Assembly (NCBI RefSeq): GCF_030247195.1
Contig: NC_080671.1
Span: 203,774,897-203,838,896 of the forward strand
Reading direction: 5' to 3'
Length of the DNA stretch: 64,000 bases
Origin: Topomyia yanbarensis
Taxonomy: Eukaryota; Arthropoda; Insecta; Diptera; Culicidae
This document shows positions 39,004 through 51,962 of the stretch, in pieces. The translations under genes and the position numbers were made by a program. The notes beneath the pieces are model-generated. The model ran no database searches. It had not been told where the DNA came from and saw only the letters and a list, made by a program, of their open reading frames with translations. The stretch's first letter is position 1. Each line of letters begins with the position of its first letter.

Positions 39004-40183
39004 TTTTTTGCCTTTCTCATATAAAGAAAGGCTATGCAATCACTGTAAAAATCGACTTTTTAACCGAGGCCCGGAGGGCCGAGTATCATACACCATTCGA
39101 TTCAGTTCGCCGAGATCGGCAAATGTCTGTGTGTTTGTATGTATGTGTGTGTGTGTGTGTCATTTAAACTCACACAATTTTCTCAGAGATGGCTGAACCG
39201 ATTTTCGCAAACTTAGTTTCATCTGAAAGGTATAACGCTCCCATAAGCTGCTATTGAATTTTTAGTTGATCCGACTTCCGGTTCCGGAGTTACGGGTTGA
39301 AGAGTGCGGTCACACAGCAAATTCCCATATAAACTGGTACCACCATAATGTTCAAATGATGTAAAACATATTAAAATTGATGTAACATTACTCTAGTTTG
39401 CGGGTCTGGATCACTAATGATCAATCAAAGCAGCTTTGACCACATTGGCCACCTATGACGGTTCATGACGCCCTCGGGGAACCCGCCAAGTTCCTAAGCT
39501 AATATCACACCCATTCCACAACGAATTCTCTACCGATTTTTACGAACTTAATTTCAAATGAAAGATACAGTAACGCCATTGACTGCTGCTGAATTTTATT
39601 CGCTTCTGACTCTTGCTTCCGGAGTTACAGGGGTGTTAGTAAGGATACACTGGAATTTCCCATATAAATCGGTACAATCGTAATACCTCAGAGGCTAAAA
39701 ACTATTGAAATGGTCACCAAATTACTTCTAATCGTAGATCTAGATCACTGATTGCCAATCAAACATTCTTTGAATATATTGTCCACTATCGACGATTCCG
39801 GAAGTCCGGAATTCCGGGCATATTCCACAATTAAAGTCACATCGGTTCATCGGTGATGACTGAACCGATTTTCTCAAACCAAGTCTCAAATGGAAGGCAA
39901 AATATGCAGTTGAGTATTGCGTAGCCGCCCCTTCCCCCCTCCCCACCTTGCCCTTACACCTCCCTCCTTCATCACTCCCCTCTTCTTGGATCACCCTCAC
40001 GCCCAGATTTCCTTCATCCACTCCGTATACCGAAATAAGATGAAGGATTTCTGACGCATCCTCCACACCCACTCTACTAAACCCCCATTCCCTACACGTT
40101 CAAACGCATTCCACCAACCTTTGCAAATTATAATCACATGATAACATTGAACTCATGCTTATTAAGCTAATTAAATATTATTC
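39004..40183 (+). repeat. A-subfamily element, long form, 3' truncated
   Basis: It starts TTTTGCCTTTCTCATATAAA with GAAAGGCTATGCAATC, core GAGGCCCGGAGGGCCGAG at about 39065, a GT tract and AGATGGCTGAACCGATTTTC. The conserved block (GAACCGATTTT, TCAAATGAAAG) recurs at 39540 and 39860, so the body is internally reiterated. The next copy interrupts it. Confidence 0.65.
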
Positions 40184-41176
40184 TTTTGCCTTTCTTATAT
40201 AGAAAGGTTATGCAATTGCTCCAAAAACCGACTTTCTAACCGAGGCCCGGAGGGCCGAGTCTCATATAACATTCGACTCAGTTCGCCGAGATCGCAAAAT
40301 ATCTGTGTGTATGTATGTGTGTATGTATGTATGTGTGTATGTGTATGTGTGTATGAATGTGTGTGTATGTGCGGATTTGTGTATGTGCGGACATCGGTTA
40401 CTCGGAGATGGCTGAACCGATTTTTACAAACTAAGATTCAAATGAAAGGTATAATATTCCCATAGGTTGCTATTGAATTTCATTTTCAACCGACATCTTG
40501 TTCCGAATTACGAGTTGAAGAGTATGGTTACAAAACAAAATTTGTTGATTTTTCCAAATCGGTTTCTCGGAATTTTCAGAACCGATTTTGACAAACTTAA
40601 TTTTAAATGAAAGGTCCATCAGCTGCTGTTGAATTTTGTGTGGATCCGAGTTCTGGTTCCTGAATTACAGGGTGATACGTACGATCACGCAGCAAATCCC
40701 GATTCTAACGAATTCTGCGATTAATGTAAAAAGGTGATTTTTTTTCCAAAATGTAAACACAACTGTCGAATTTGTAGATCTAGGTCCCCAACAGTCATTC
40801 AAAGTCTCTTTGGCCACACTGGCCACCATCGACGGATCCGGAAGCATCCAAAGTCAGAATAACGGTTATATTGGTTTCTCGAAAATGGCTAGATTTGCTC
40901 AACTTAGTCTCAAATGAAAGGTGTTGCGTCCCCAGAAACTGATATTAAATTCCATCTCCATCCGACTTCCAGCACCGGAGTTACGGGTTGTGGAGGTCGA
41001 TCACATAGAAAACTCCGATTCAAACCGATACCGCGATGAATGCAAAAAGGTGCTCTTATATATACTTACCAAGTGTAATAAGAATGAAAGACATGTTATA
41101 TTGTACGAACCAGCTATTAAATCATAGTTTGGAGAAATGAGAAAGGCACAATTGCACCTCTAGGTGGATTAAAACA
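40184..41176 (+). repeat. A-subfamily element, long form, both ends
   Basis: The 5' end is TTTTGCCTTTCTTATATAGA; core GAGGCCCGGAGGGCCGAG lies at about 40243. Three iterations of the GAACCGATTTT/TCAAATGAAAG block lie at 40400, 40580 and 40890. The 3' end is ATGAGAAAGGCACAATTGCA then CCTCTAGGTGGATTAAAA. It is the most complete copy in the window. Confidence 0.7.
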
Positions 41177-41326
41177 GGTTTTTTCCTTTTTGGTTGCGTT
41201 TTTTACGATTCGCGGGTCTGTATAAAGAGTCCAAAATTTTGTAAGTCGATGGGATATAGTTTGCTTCCATTGAGAGTAACGTTGGGAATATTGGATTGAG
41301 AAGGGATTCTCTGCATCGGTCTATAT

Positions 41327-41525
41327 CAGCGGTTCTGAAGCATTTTCGTGCCTCGGGCCCCTTAGAAATCACCCTGCGATGTTGTGGACCCCCACGGTTA
41401 AACATTGCTGTCAATATATAATTTTCAGTCTGTTGGGAAGCAAGACTTGATTTTTTATATCCGCTCGGAGGGGATATTTTGCTTCGCGGACCCCCAGCGG
41501 CGACTTCTCGGCCCCCTTTCAAGGT
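41327..41525 (+). repeat. hAT-like terminal fragment
   Basis: CAGCGGTTCTGAAGCATTTT and repeated CGGACCCCC / GGGCCCC blocks resemble ends of hAT-type nonautonomous elements. Only one end is clear. Confidence 0.3.
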
Positions 41526-42099
41526 ACCTTTCAATACTTAAAATTAGGGTTTTCATTTGGGATGAACCATGAAAAATAAAAACAAACATTACCATACCCC
41601 AGCGCGAATTCATCGTGAGATAGCATAACATCGCGCGTGAATAATAGTTACAAAAGCCGGCTTGTTCCTCATGACTGTATAAAGAAAGTATATATGCTTA
41701 TATCGCGATTTAACCTCGATAATTATACTAAGATAGTAAGATAGTAATATTCAGTCAAGTAACAACTTTTCCATTACGACGGGTATCTCCGGAGAGTTAA
41801 GACAATCGTATCATATTCTATGTTATTGTTCTAAGATTTTCGATCTTCGTCGGAGTAAAGAAACTTGAAAGTTCCCTTGTCTTATAAAAATATTTGTTCA
41901 ATCAAAGAAAAGCAATACTCCCGATGGCCGGCTGTCCGGAGTTTAAGTTGCATATCTTTAAGCCTAGAATTCCCAAATTAATACAACAAACGATAAATCT
42001 TCTTGAAATTCTCGGCAGCCGGCTGCCCAGAGCAATTATTAACTTATAACGCTTCTGAGAGTCGCATAGATTGTATCACATACCAAGGTTAATCCAGAT

Positions 42100-42520
42100 T
42101 TATGTAACTATGTATCCCATCCCACTAACAAAACCTCCTTTCCGTGGTAACCGTGGAGATGCAGAGGTATATACGGTCTCCATAACAACGGTTATCACAC
42201 TAACATTTCCTTCCTTCCCCGATGACTGTAAGGACGTGGCCGGCGCCGTTATTGACACTTCAAAATTTGAAACTCTCGAAACGTGCACACTGAGGATGGG
42301 AAGCTACTCCCAGGCTCCATTCGTTGGTTCTTTGTGCAATTTCGCTTGTTCTGGTCAATCACGGAGTAGCAACTACGAATTGTACGGTCATCATGCTCAT
42401 GCTCATGCTCAATTTCGTTGTTTCATTGATTTCAATTACAACTACCAACTGCACTTTTCTATTAACGAAATATTCCTTTACTCCCCATATTGTGAAGTTT
42501 GTCAAGGAAAATTCTTAGTT
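42100..42520 (+). repeat. SINE-like body shared with 56900-57290
   Basis: GAGGTATATACGGTCTCC, ACTAACATTTCCTTCCTTCC, GGCCGGCGCCGTTATTGA, GTTCTTTGTGCAA and GGAGTAGCA occur in the same order as in the tail of the tRNA-headed element at 56668. A CATGCT trinucleotide-rich tract follows. The tRNA head is missing. Confidence 0.55.
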
Positions 42521-42671
42521 TAGCTTCCCAAATGTGTATACGAGTATACAAGAAGTTAGTACGTTTCTTTCCCTTTCAAAAAATTACGAAAACATGTCTC
42601 TTTTTTGTCTCGCAAAGCAGTCCATCTCCTTAATTGTACTTATTAATTTAGGATATTTTTAACATAAACTA

Positions 42672-43117
42672 GGGTGGGTGCTCCTATAGTTGAGGTGTAC
42701 CAATAGTTGCAGTAGTGGGTTATACGCCTAACTAAGGTACCAACCATCAACAAATATTTTTTTTATCGATTTATCGCACTAAAATTATGCGACAATAAAA
42801 CTGTTATCCTTGAAATTTGCTCAAATAACTATTGAAAAAAAAATGATGTTCTTTGAATTTCGAGCTCCCTTGCACCTATAGTTGATATAGTGTACCTATA
42901 GTTGCAAGTCCCATAAGAAATCAATTGGATTTGCAACAATAGGACCCGAAATTAGCGAAGGCACCACTGTTGGTACATGTGTTCCTATAGTGGTAAAAGC
43001 GGTTTTAACTGCATAAATTGGTTATTGAACAATCTTTATATTTTTCCAATGAAGTAGGGATTATCGATTTTTTAGCAAAAGATTTCCTTAAGTATGCAAC
43101 TATTGGTACATCCACCC
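42672..43117. mobile_element. TA-flanked TIR element, CCTATAGTTG family
   Basis: TA|GGGTGGGTGCTCCTATAG and CAACTATTGGTACATCCACC..C|TA are inverted ends. The terminal motif (T/C)CTATAGTTG or its complement appears about six more times inside 446 bp. No ORF. Confidence 0.85.
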
Positions 43118-43984
43118 TACCTAAACAAATAAACGAATGGGAAAAGGTTCGCCAAATTTTGAAAGAAACCGTGAAATTATTATTTTAACAGATTACCAAA
43201 AATGGTGTAGTTAGTGTAGATCGATGCAGTAGAAAAAAGATATCCTCAAAATAATCCTATAATCCTCAAGTAGACAGTATTCGAAGAAATTTCTTGTGGG
43301 CGAGTTTATAATGACTTTGTTTCCACTTACTTGAAATCATTTATTTCGCTTCTCGTTTTCCGAAATATATTTTAGATCGATCAAAGGGTCATAAGTTAGA
43401 AAATTAACGGTATGAAGGTACTGGCAAATGAAAGATTGCGCATTGATAAGTGATTAAGAAAAACTCGAAATAAAATTCGGCTGATATATTAAAACGGGTC
43501 ATTGCTATATTGAAAAATAAATAATATGCTATAACTTTTGAAGCATACAAGACACACACTTGGTGTCTTCAGTAAAATAAAGAGCTATAAATTTGCAGAA
43601 GACATCATCTCAATATAATCACTTACAAGCAAATTATGAAAATATCTCGCTTATAGGGGGATTAATCAGTGAAAACATAAGTCCATATTAAGTCCAATTA
43701 CTTCTCCGAAGGTGCTATTGACCTCAGCTTAGCCCTTTTGGCGGTAATAATCAATTTCATGTTTTGGTCTTATTTTTAGATATTAGGAAGCGGCAAGAAT
43801 CCGTCATCCGTATTTAATGTTAAATATCTCTTTCGCTAATAGTCCGAGTTCAACAAACTATAACTTGTCCAAAAGGTATTCGTATAAGCTATCTAAAGAT
43901 ATAAAAAGTGTTCATCTATGTTGTCAATTTCGACTGTAATTTTAAAAAGTGCCTTTTTTTAGACATTCAAACATCCATATCCTA

Positions 43985-44226
43985 GGAACTAAACATCAGA
44001 GTCAAAAACAAATTAATAACGTTCTGTCTGGGTGATTGGTTTGGATATCATCGGTTTAGCCGTTGATGAGAAACACGAATGAGAGTTTGTTCATTACACA
44101 CACAGACATTGTCCCAAATTGTCGAGCTGAGTCGATTGGTATATAAGACTCGGCCCTCTGGGCCTAGGAAAAAAATTTGAAAGTTTGAGTGAATTCTATA
44201 CATTTCTTTTATGATAAATGTAAAAA
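43985..44226 (-). repeat. B-subfamily element, 5' part, minus strand
   Basis: On the minus strand: TACATTTATCATAAAAGAAATGTATAG-type hairpin, GAATTCACTCAAAC, AGGCCCAGAGGGCCGAGTC, ATACCAATCGACTCAGCTCG and a short GT tract. Confidence 0.55.
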
Positions 44227-44572
44227 TGAATATGCAAAATGCCCTTATATCAACCTTTTCCGTTTTATCGAAATAAAATTCGGCTTATTTAAACGATTCA
44301 TTTCTGCATTGAATAATAAATAGGCGGCAAAAGGTAATTCACAAACAACATGCCTTAACTTTTAAAGTATTCAAGAAAGATATTTGGTCTATAGATAAGT
44401 TATTCGCAAATGTGAGAGCTGCACATTTGCTAACTTATGGGCAGGGCCGTCGAGAGCCGCAACGGGCCCCAAGGCTTGTATTACTGCCAGGCCCTTTTAA
44501 TCCTAAGCCCTCTAGTTTAGCATGAGTTAGTGCCTCTTCAGCCATGAGAAACTCGAGAGTCCGTGGTTTCTA

Positions 44573-45110
44573 TTAGTCTCCGGTTGACTCATATTGCCAC
44601 GTCCACAGATAGCGTGCCAGACAGGTGAATTTGCACAGCTTCTTATTCCGTGGTATCGAAATCGAGTAAAATTGCCGTAGGTACGAGTTTTTCAATTTAC
44701 GGGTATTTGGGTTAACATAACGATTAACAACATAATTAGAGGTGCACGGTGCTAACTCGTGAATTCGTATATCGTTTGTGTCATCACTTATATATACAGA
44801 GGTACTGACTTCATGTTGCCACATCCAATGATATATTTCGTTTCGCGAAACAAACGCTTCTGCTTGATTGATGTTCTGAAATATAATCAGAAAATATATG
44901 AAATATAATCGCTATGTCTAACATGGTGAAATTGTAGGGTGTATTTGTACTTTTAACAATAGATCTTAAGGAACGTCTTGAAAAGTAACGGGAATACAGT
45001 TTGACCACAAAAGGCCTTATAATCTGCTTATAATCGTCAATCATTTTTTCGGCATAGTGGGTTGGATTGGAACACAATATTTTGCTTCTACTGTGCAGAC
45101 AAAGCGACAC
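44573..45110 (-). pseudogene. non-LTR retrotransposon ORF1 relic
   Basis: A frame from 44875 to the stop at 44573 reads NINQAEAFVSRNEIYHWMWQ, VSTSVYISDDTNDIRIHELA and SNYVVNRYV. It parallels QAERFV, IPVYIE and DVKLHDL of the better copy at 18791-19132. Upstream frames to 45110 are broken. An acceptor-like TATTTCAG precedes 44875 but is probably incidental. The inverted relic at 45680-46150 shares QSFVSRN. Confidence 0.45.
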
Positions 45111-45679
45111 ACGGATTGATTTATTTACTTGAAGCGGTGGAGTAGTTTTTAGCTTTTGTTGTAAGCAAAATGAGAAGGTAGCAGATGCAGTTAGAAATTC
45201 TCGTTTAAAATTATTAAATCAATCAATCGGTTTTTATATGCTGTGAGAATATGTGTGGCCCGACAACAATTTTAAGACACAGAACGCAGTAATCAGACGC
45301 AAATTAAACAAATGCAAATACAGCGGGCAACCGAGTACTGCTGCTGTTGGCTGAACTGAACTTTCTTTATTTTGCACATTATAATTGGGTTCTTATAAAC
45401 ATCACACGCACCTTTGGCGAGGCACACAATCACTGTTCTATCTAAACACAATGCATTTGTAGAGGAAAAATTTTTTGAACGTGCTATAGAAATACAAAAA
45501 TTATCCATTTTAATCAACGGTTAATTGAGATCAGTCTACCTTCTCATCTCGCCCAGAGTAGAAGCTAAAAATTGTTCCGCTACAGATACACGGCAAAAAT
45601 GACAGCAGACGTATTGTGTTGCTATTGATTTTTGGAAATGTCATGTAAAACCAGCTACTCGGGAAGTGAAACAATTACT

Positions 45680-46150
45680 AAACATGCAGATTGTGCTCAA
45701 TCCGGGATAAGATACCGCCCTACCAATGCACCATATCAAGCACAAAATGCACAGTCGTTTGTTTCGCGGAACAACGTGTAGCACATCAACGTTAACAACA
45801 TCATCCCCGTATATATACATAAAAGCTCTAGAGAGATGCGCTTACATGAATTATCTTCACACATCCCTGACATCGTGATTAATCGTCAAGACACGGAGAA
45901 GTGGTTTCCATAATAGCTGAAACATCGCATTTTCCCTCGTGTCCCTGATGTTGTTCTTGTGGTGAGAATACTTCCGTATAAACCAACTCCTTCATACATA
46001 ACCTTTTATGCAAATCAACCGAAAATGGGACGTTTCATCAGACAACACTGGTTATGCACCCATGGTAGATTCCAAGGTGCGAATTCTACAAAAAGACACT
46101 GCACCACGGAAAACATTGTGTAAAAGCAGCTAAGAAAAGCCTGCCTACTG
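45680..46150 (+). pseudogene. non-LTR retrotransposon ORF1 relic
   Basis: Frames read QAQNAQSFVSRNNV, then NIIPVYI, EMRLHELSSHIPDIVINRQD, YKPTPSYITFYAN and, near 46080, a degraded zinc knuckle CEFYKKTLHHGKHC. Several stops and shifts. It is inverted relative to 44573-45110. Confidence 0.5.
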
Positions 46151-46509
46151 TAACTGTAAACAGCAGTGAAAAAAATGAAGTTTTGACTATTTTCACAAAA
46201 ATCACTATAACTATAAATTGTCAACTGAATTGAAAAAAATCAAATGATCCTAAAAGTTGAAAGAATGGTATAGAAACGGCATATGTAATTTTGAGATTTT
46301 GGAAAAAGTGCAATTATTTGGAAGAGTGAAAGTTGAAAAATCGGGTTTTGGAAAGTACCACGAAATGGAGTGGAAATTTGAAATGAAAAAAAAAAAATTC
46401 TGGCCAGTAAAACATTGGTACTTACATAGCGAAACAACTGGTATTTAAACTGGTATTGCCACGAGTCACATTTCCAGGTACAGAACGAAACACTAACGGC
46501 AACCGTACA

Positions 46510-46704
46510 TAGGGGTAAAAATATACCCCACGTCAACTTTGACTCCTGCTTCCACGAAGGCCAAAAGCAAACTGGCTTTACCACCTTTTCCTACTCTTAC
46601 TATGAACTCTAAATTGAAATATGGTTAGGGTTCTAGGACGCTAAATGCCTAATTCTCGCCTTCACACGGCCCCAAAGATGGCGTGGGGTACATTTGTACC
46701 CCAG
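46510..46704. mobile_element. about 195-bp MITE, GGGGTA..TACCCCACG ends
   Basis: TAGGGGTAAAAATATACCCC followed by ACG at the left is mirrored by CGTGGGGTACATTTGTACCC at the right. Each terminus is itself nearly palindromic. The right TA is not evident. Confidence 0.6.
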
Positions 46705-47139
46705 TGCAACGTTTTATGGGTCAAATATCTCTTTTTATAACAGTCCGATTATAACAATCTATAGCTCGTTGGGAAGGTGTGCGTATAAGCTTTCGGCTGA
46801 TATGCAAAACATTTGTCTTTGTCAATTTTAACAGATAATCTAAAAAAACTGCGAATAGTACCTTCTTTACGTACACAATTATCCACATCTGGGAAACTTA
46901 TCATCAAAACAAAAAACAAATTATTAGCGTTAGGTATGCGTTTTGGGCCTTTTATTTGAAATTGGTTTAGATGAGATCGGTTCAACCATTGCTGAGAAAC
47001 ACGATAGATAGTTTGCGACATACACACACAGACATTTGTGAAAGCACCTCAATCGGTTAGGCCATGCTTCGTCAACTCTTTGCCCGGAGTGTGTGAACAT
47101 GTAAGAGACATCGGAATACGTACCGTTTAGTAAGCTAGG

Positions 47140-47830
47140 TTAACCGCTGGCGACTAGATCGAGTAGATCGGGACGAATCGGGGAGCTCAATAGCTCACGG
47201 AAACGAACATCACGAATCTACCGCCGGGGAAATCATAGTAGGAAGATTCACCGCCGTGGGCCATCTGACTATATCATGACAAAAATGGGAGCTAATTGGC
47301 TCACGACACAGACATCGGTACCGAAAGAAATTACGCTGCCAGGGAACTCTTAGTCGGAATGGGTAGTTCACCGTCGCACAATATTCGAGTAGATCTCGAT
47401 AAAACTGGGAGATAAATGGCTGAAGGTAGTGGGTATCGTTGTCGGGAGGACTATCCGAGTAGATCGTGATAAGGCTGGGCGCTGTACGACTCACGGAAAC
47501 AGGAGCTAAATGGCTCATGAACTGAGAATCTAAACACCTCACTGAGACGAGAGGTAAATGGCGACGTAATATATGGAAACAAGAAGCAGTAGAAGAGTCG
47601 AGAGTCAAATTAAAGCTCAATGGTCGGGCCATTTCATGGACCAAGTGAGGCTCTGAGATAGAGCAGAAGAAAGAGGGGCAACGACACAACGAGCCTCCCC
47701 CACGAAGTAGTACCTTGATGTAGTTCCGCGAGGAAGAAGGGTGAAAAAAAGTAAGAAGTAAGTGAGTCGTGAGTCCCACACAGACCACAAACAAACAGAT
47801 ATAACACTTCGAAGAATGGTTCAAAAAATT
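47140..47830. repeat. degenerate tandem-repeat region, probable retroelement UTR
   Basis: Modules such as GAGTAGATCG..GA, GGGAGCTAAATGGCTCA and ACGGAAACGAACATC recur about four times at irregular 60-110 bp spacing. A segment with GGGCCATTTCATGGACC and CACAACGAGCCTCCCCCAC follows. A 204-codon minus-strand frame crosses it, but its composition suggests non-coding repeat. The class is unidentified. Confidence 0.4.
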
Positions 47831-48628
47831 TAACCAACAGATTTAAAAGATCATACGTGCATGCCATCTTCCCTATCTTGGTATTCCTGCTTAATGTTTG
47901 TGCTAAACTCATCGTAAACAGCGACGTCGCGAGTTACCTGTCAAATGTTGCAAGCTTGTAAAAAGATTGTTTTCGTTTTCGTTAAACAGTGGTGACAAAA
48001 GCTTTAGTCGCACCAACGAACAAGTCTCGCTATCGGAAGTTTATTGAAACCTTTTACGACATTTTTTCGTGCAATCTGAATCGTTTAGCTATGCCAGAGG
48101 AATACTGCTATTCAGCCTGACATATTGACATATATGGGCAATATTGCAACTTTCTCGTCGTGTGTGATTGCCTAACGATTGTCATCATCGCATCTTTGAT
48201 AGAATATTGATTCGAATTTATGCACCGTTATTACGGACATTGACAGGAATGCACGCCTAAACCGAGACAGACCGCGATCACTTAACAATGTTCATGATAA
48301 TCTTTTTGACCATACAAATACAATTTTTTGTGATAAGTGATAAATGATATGAATTTTAACGCTTATTAATCTTCCGGAACTAGAGCTAGTGTACTGAGTA
48401 CACCATGTTCAAAAGAACTACCGAATTGTGTAAAATATCGCATCTCTGATTTCTAAAATCGACTTTAACTAAGGAAATAGTAAAGGGACGAAATGATTAA
48501 TTTTGTCTTTGTATCTATTTAAAATTAGCACTAATAATTACGAGAATCACACTAGTTAAATATTTTATTTCCCATATATCCTGGACATTTAATATTGTAC
48601 ACTGCAGGAGCTAGTCCAAACTTGTTAA

Positions 48629-50015
48629 GGGGGTCTGGTGTAGTGAGTAACAAAAATCGACTGTTTTTTTATCCGCCTAATTGTTAATATTAAACCTCTA
48701 GAATAGTCTGCTGCAATCTCGGTGACAACGCTGAACTTCTTTTGTTTTAAACAGCCGTGCGTTCCTCGCGCGTATTTGCTGTAACACACGCAGATTTCTA
48801 TCTATCGGCAAACATTTTCGAAAAACTGGCAACAATAGAAATACAGTGTAAACAATATACTCTAAACTACATCTACCCAAATTTCCAAGAGAAAATACCC
48901 GAAGGGTCGTTTTCTACAGCGTTTATCTGTGATGCGATATTGTACACCTTTTACCAGCGTTTTTCTCGAAACAGTGTTTTTCAAATTGTCGAACACGATA
49001 GCATAGCATAGCATAGCATATGCGATTGCACAAATCGTGGGTGGCTGTACAGTGATCAGCTAATATTTAACAAAATATCCACCATACCGCGTCGCAAGAA
49101 AAACATATTTGGGATTAACACTTTTTCTTCATAGTGGAACAAGCATCACAGTGTACACCTGGCCACGTCCTTACAATCGCCGAGGAAGGGAAGGATTGTT
49201 AGTTCAACATCTACTAGCGAAAGTGCAGGGAACCCATACTACTTTCATAGATGTTTCAGGAATAGAAGTTTGTGTTAGCAGGGCAGGTTAATTATCAGGA
49301 ACTTATTTAACCACATTTCATAGGAGATACAGTGTAAAATGAATGTAACTTACCTTTTTCCATTAAGTTATGGGAAACCTAAAATCAATGCATAAAATGG
49401 TTGTGAAAATAAAAATTTAAAATGCACAAAATTTCGTGAGCTCAAATAAAAAAAAAACAAATTATACGTTGTTTCGCATATTTCTGCTTATCTTCTGATA
49501 AACACTTCTCGAAAACTGAGAATATCATACAGCAACATAAAAATACTTCACAGTGATACATTTTCTACCAGAATCATTTCGCAAGTGTTACGTAAACGCG
49601 GAACAGATAAACCCGCAGTGTTTTTCAAATTGTCGAACACGATAGCTCAAAAACTAATCAACGAATTGAATTGATTTTTTCTAGGAAAATACACCATATG
49701 TGTAGCCTGTCGATGAACCTCAGAAAACCGAATAAAAAAAAATTCTTTCTGTTATTTTAAAGAAAAAAGAGCGAAAAATATTATATTTTTCGGTTTTTAT
49801 GAAAGCATTTTCCGAAACTCGAACTTTTTCGATTTTTTTGGTTCATCGAGTAACTACGAGTCTAAGCATTACAAATCTTATTGAATTTCATGTGTCAGAC
49901 AATTTTATCGAGAGTCATAAATCTTAACAATTCACATAGGATCGACTGTTGCCTTGCTTTCAAAATCGTAAAACAAAATAACTTTCGGTTAGAGCACTTT
50001 ACACCAGACGCCTCC
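48629..50015. mobile_element. piggyBac-like nonautonomous element, TTAA target
   Basis: TTAA (48625-48628) then GGGGGTCTGGTGTAGTGAG at the left, and TTTACACCAGACGCCTCC then TTAA (50016-50019) at the right. Target-site TTAA and G-rich TIRs are characteristic of piggyBac. Inside, GTGTTTTTCAAATTGTCGAA then CACGATAGC occurs twice (about 48973 and 49617), and a short GCATA tandem lies at 49001-49020. No transposase frame was seen in 1387 bp. Confidence 0.8.
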
Positions 50016-50322
50016 TTAATCGCATTGTAGAAACATTTTAATCGACAACGGATCGTGGATTATTGTTGAATCTGGTAAGCAACGGGTCCCAATAATCTAA
50101 CATTCTGATTTTCAGACAGACTGGACGTCAAGCGAACAAATTTTAACCAGGAATCATGGCGCCACATCACTGCATGTGGGGTTCCTGCAGACTTACGTAT
50201 TATAAAAATATGTTTTCCAATGTGAGCGTTCGTAAAATTTCGAGTGTTACGTCTGTTTGTCTGTGAGTGAACTACAGCCCAAGTTTTTGAAGCTTTTTAA
50301 ACTTTACTATAAAACCTGTTTT

Positions 50323-51020
50323 AATCCACCTAATGGTGTAATTGTGCCTTTCTCATTTATCCAATAGCAAGTTATATTCAATATATTTGTGAAAATGTCT
50401 ATTACATTCTTATTACACTTTGCACATATTTACAAGGGCACGAGTGCCACGAACCTGATGAGCAACATGTTGACGATGACGTCCTTGGAACAAAAAATAT
50501 AATATTTAAGTGGATAAATCAGCATGAATTAAATGTTGTCTTCGTATAACATAATTTGGAATGCAGTGGGAGGAAAAAGGGATTATACCTGTAAAAGAGG
50601 ATGTGAGAGAGGCCTAGTTGGTGAAAATGTATTCAGTCATCACCGAATCCGATGTGACTTTAATTCTGGAATATGCCCGGTACCTTAGTTCGGTTTAAAT
50701 TCCTATGTAACCGTAGTAACTCCGGAATCAAAAGTCAGATCTGAATGAAATTCAATAGCAGTCAATGGGTGTATTGTATTTATCATTTGAAATCAAGTTT
50801 GTGAAAATCAATTAACAATTTGCTAAGTTGAAATTAAGTTTGTGCAAATCGGTTCAGCTATCTCTAAGAAAATTGAGCGGTTTTATTTGATACACACATG
50901 CACCCACAGACATTTTGCGGTCTCGACGATATGAATCGAATAGTATGTGACACTTGGCCCTCTGGGACTAAAATGGCTGGTCGATTTTTGAAGTGATTTC
51001 CAAATATGTATATAAGAAAG
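50323..51020 (-). repeat. A-subfamily element, minus strand
   Basis: The 3' end is at the left: TTTTAATCCACCTAATGGTG then TAATTGTGCCTTTCTCATT on the plus strand. It holds complements of TCAAATGAAAG and GAACCGATTT and a degenerate core CTTGGCCCTCTGGGACT near 50945. The 5' hairpin is decayed. Confidence 0.55.
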
Positions 51021-51686
51021 TCAAAAATCATTTATATTTCCAAACCAAACTAATTTCATATCTGTATTGCAGAGTAGATTTGTTTCGTAATGACGTATTT
51101 GATAGGTCGATTGATTTGAGGTATCAACTAATGAAAGTAGTACTGTTCGTGAAATCTTTGTTCAGGTTGTAGCTTCGCCAAACGGTTGACTGCTCATCAT
51201 TTTAGTTTAGCTGTGTAAATATTTTTTCAAGAACATGGTGAGCATCTTTTGTTATATTCAAGATGATGCTGTTCGAATAGTACTTCTAACAATGATAGTA
51301 TTAATTCAGCAAAAAATTTTAGCTGACAATTAACTAACATATATATTTCGAAATCTGAACGGATCTGATTTTTTCAGATTTGGACGAATCTGAAAGCTGA
51401 CAAGTCCATACAAGTAATAAATAATGTTAAAACTAGTGTATTAGGAAAAGATTGTTAAAATAACTCATTTGCCCCTTTTATAAACTGGCTGTCTAGAAAT
51501 GGACGAAAGCATACAGAACAAAATCGAATATGATTTTTAATTATTCGAATTGCTTGAAACACCCAAAGAACATCAATTTGAAAGAACAATGGGCTATTTC
51601 GCTATGGACATGTGTGACAAAGATCTATTTTGCGGAGAGTACAGTTGCAATGAGACGAGAAGGTATTTATGGAACATTGTTGTCAT

Positions 51687-51945
51687 GTACACACTTAAAA
51701 TCCATTACTTACCTGTAAGTAATTTTAATTTTCTGTCCTTATTTCACTGCCGGAAAACGAGAGAGAGGGAATGATTTTTTTACTCTAAAATTAATGGGAT
51801 GAAGTTTAGTCGGCTTTGGGGAATATCTCATTATTTTTTGGTAAATTTGGACTCCCTTTCTTTCGTTTTTCGTTGGAGGAAGTGGGATGCACAGATTTAA
51901 AATTACCTACTGCTAGGTAATGCAAGTTTTCTGTGTACCATTACA
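51687..51945. repeat. possible MITE, GTACACA ends
   Basis: GTACACACTTAAAATCCATT and its diverged complement (TAATGCAAGTTTTCTGTGTA then CC) enclose about 255 bp. Both carry an inner TTACCT/AGGTAA pair. Target site not determined. Confidence 0.4.
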
Positions 51946-51962
51946 TTACGATTCATAGATTA

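Noticed and set aside
42071..42523. 150-codon frame on the plus strand
   Set aside because: The same DNA is part of a repeat also present at 56900-57290, where the frame is not conserved.
47210..47824. 204-codon minus-strand reading frame
   Set aside because: It covers degenerate tandem modules on the opposite strand; the protein is low in structure and matches no family, so it is most likely a shadow of a retroelement UTR.
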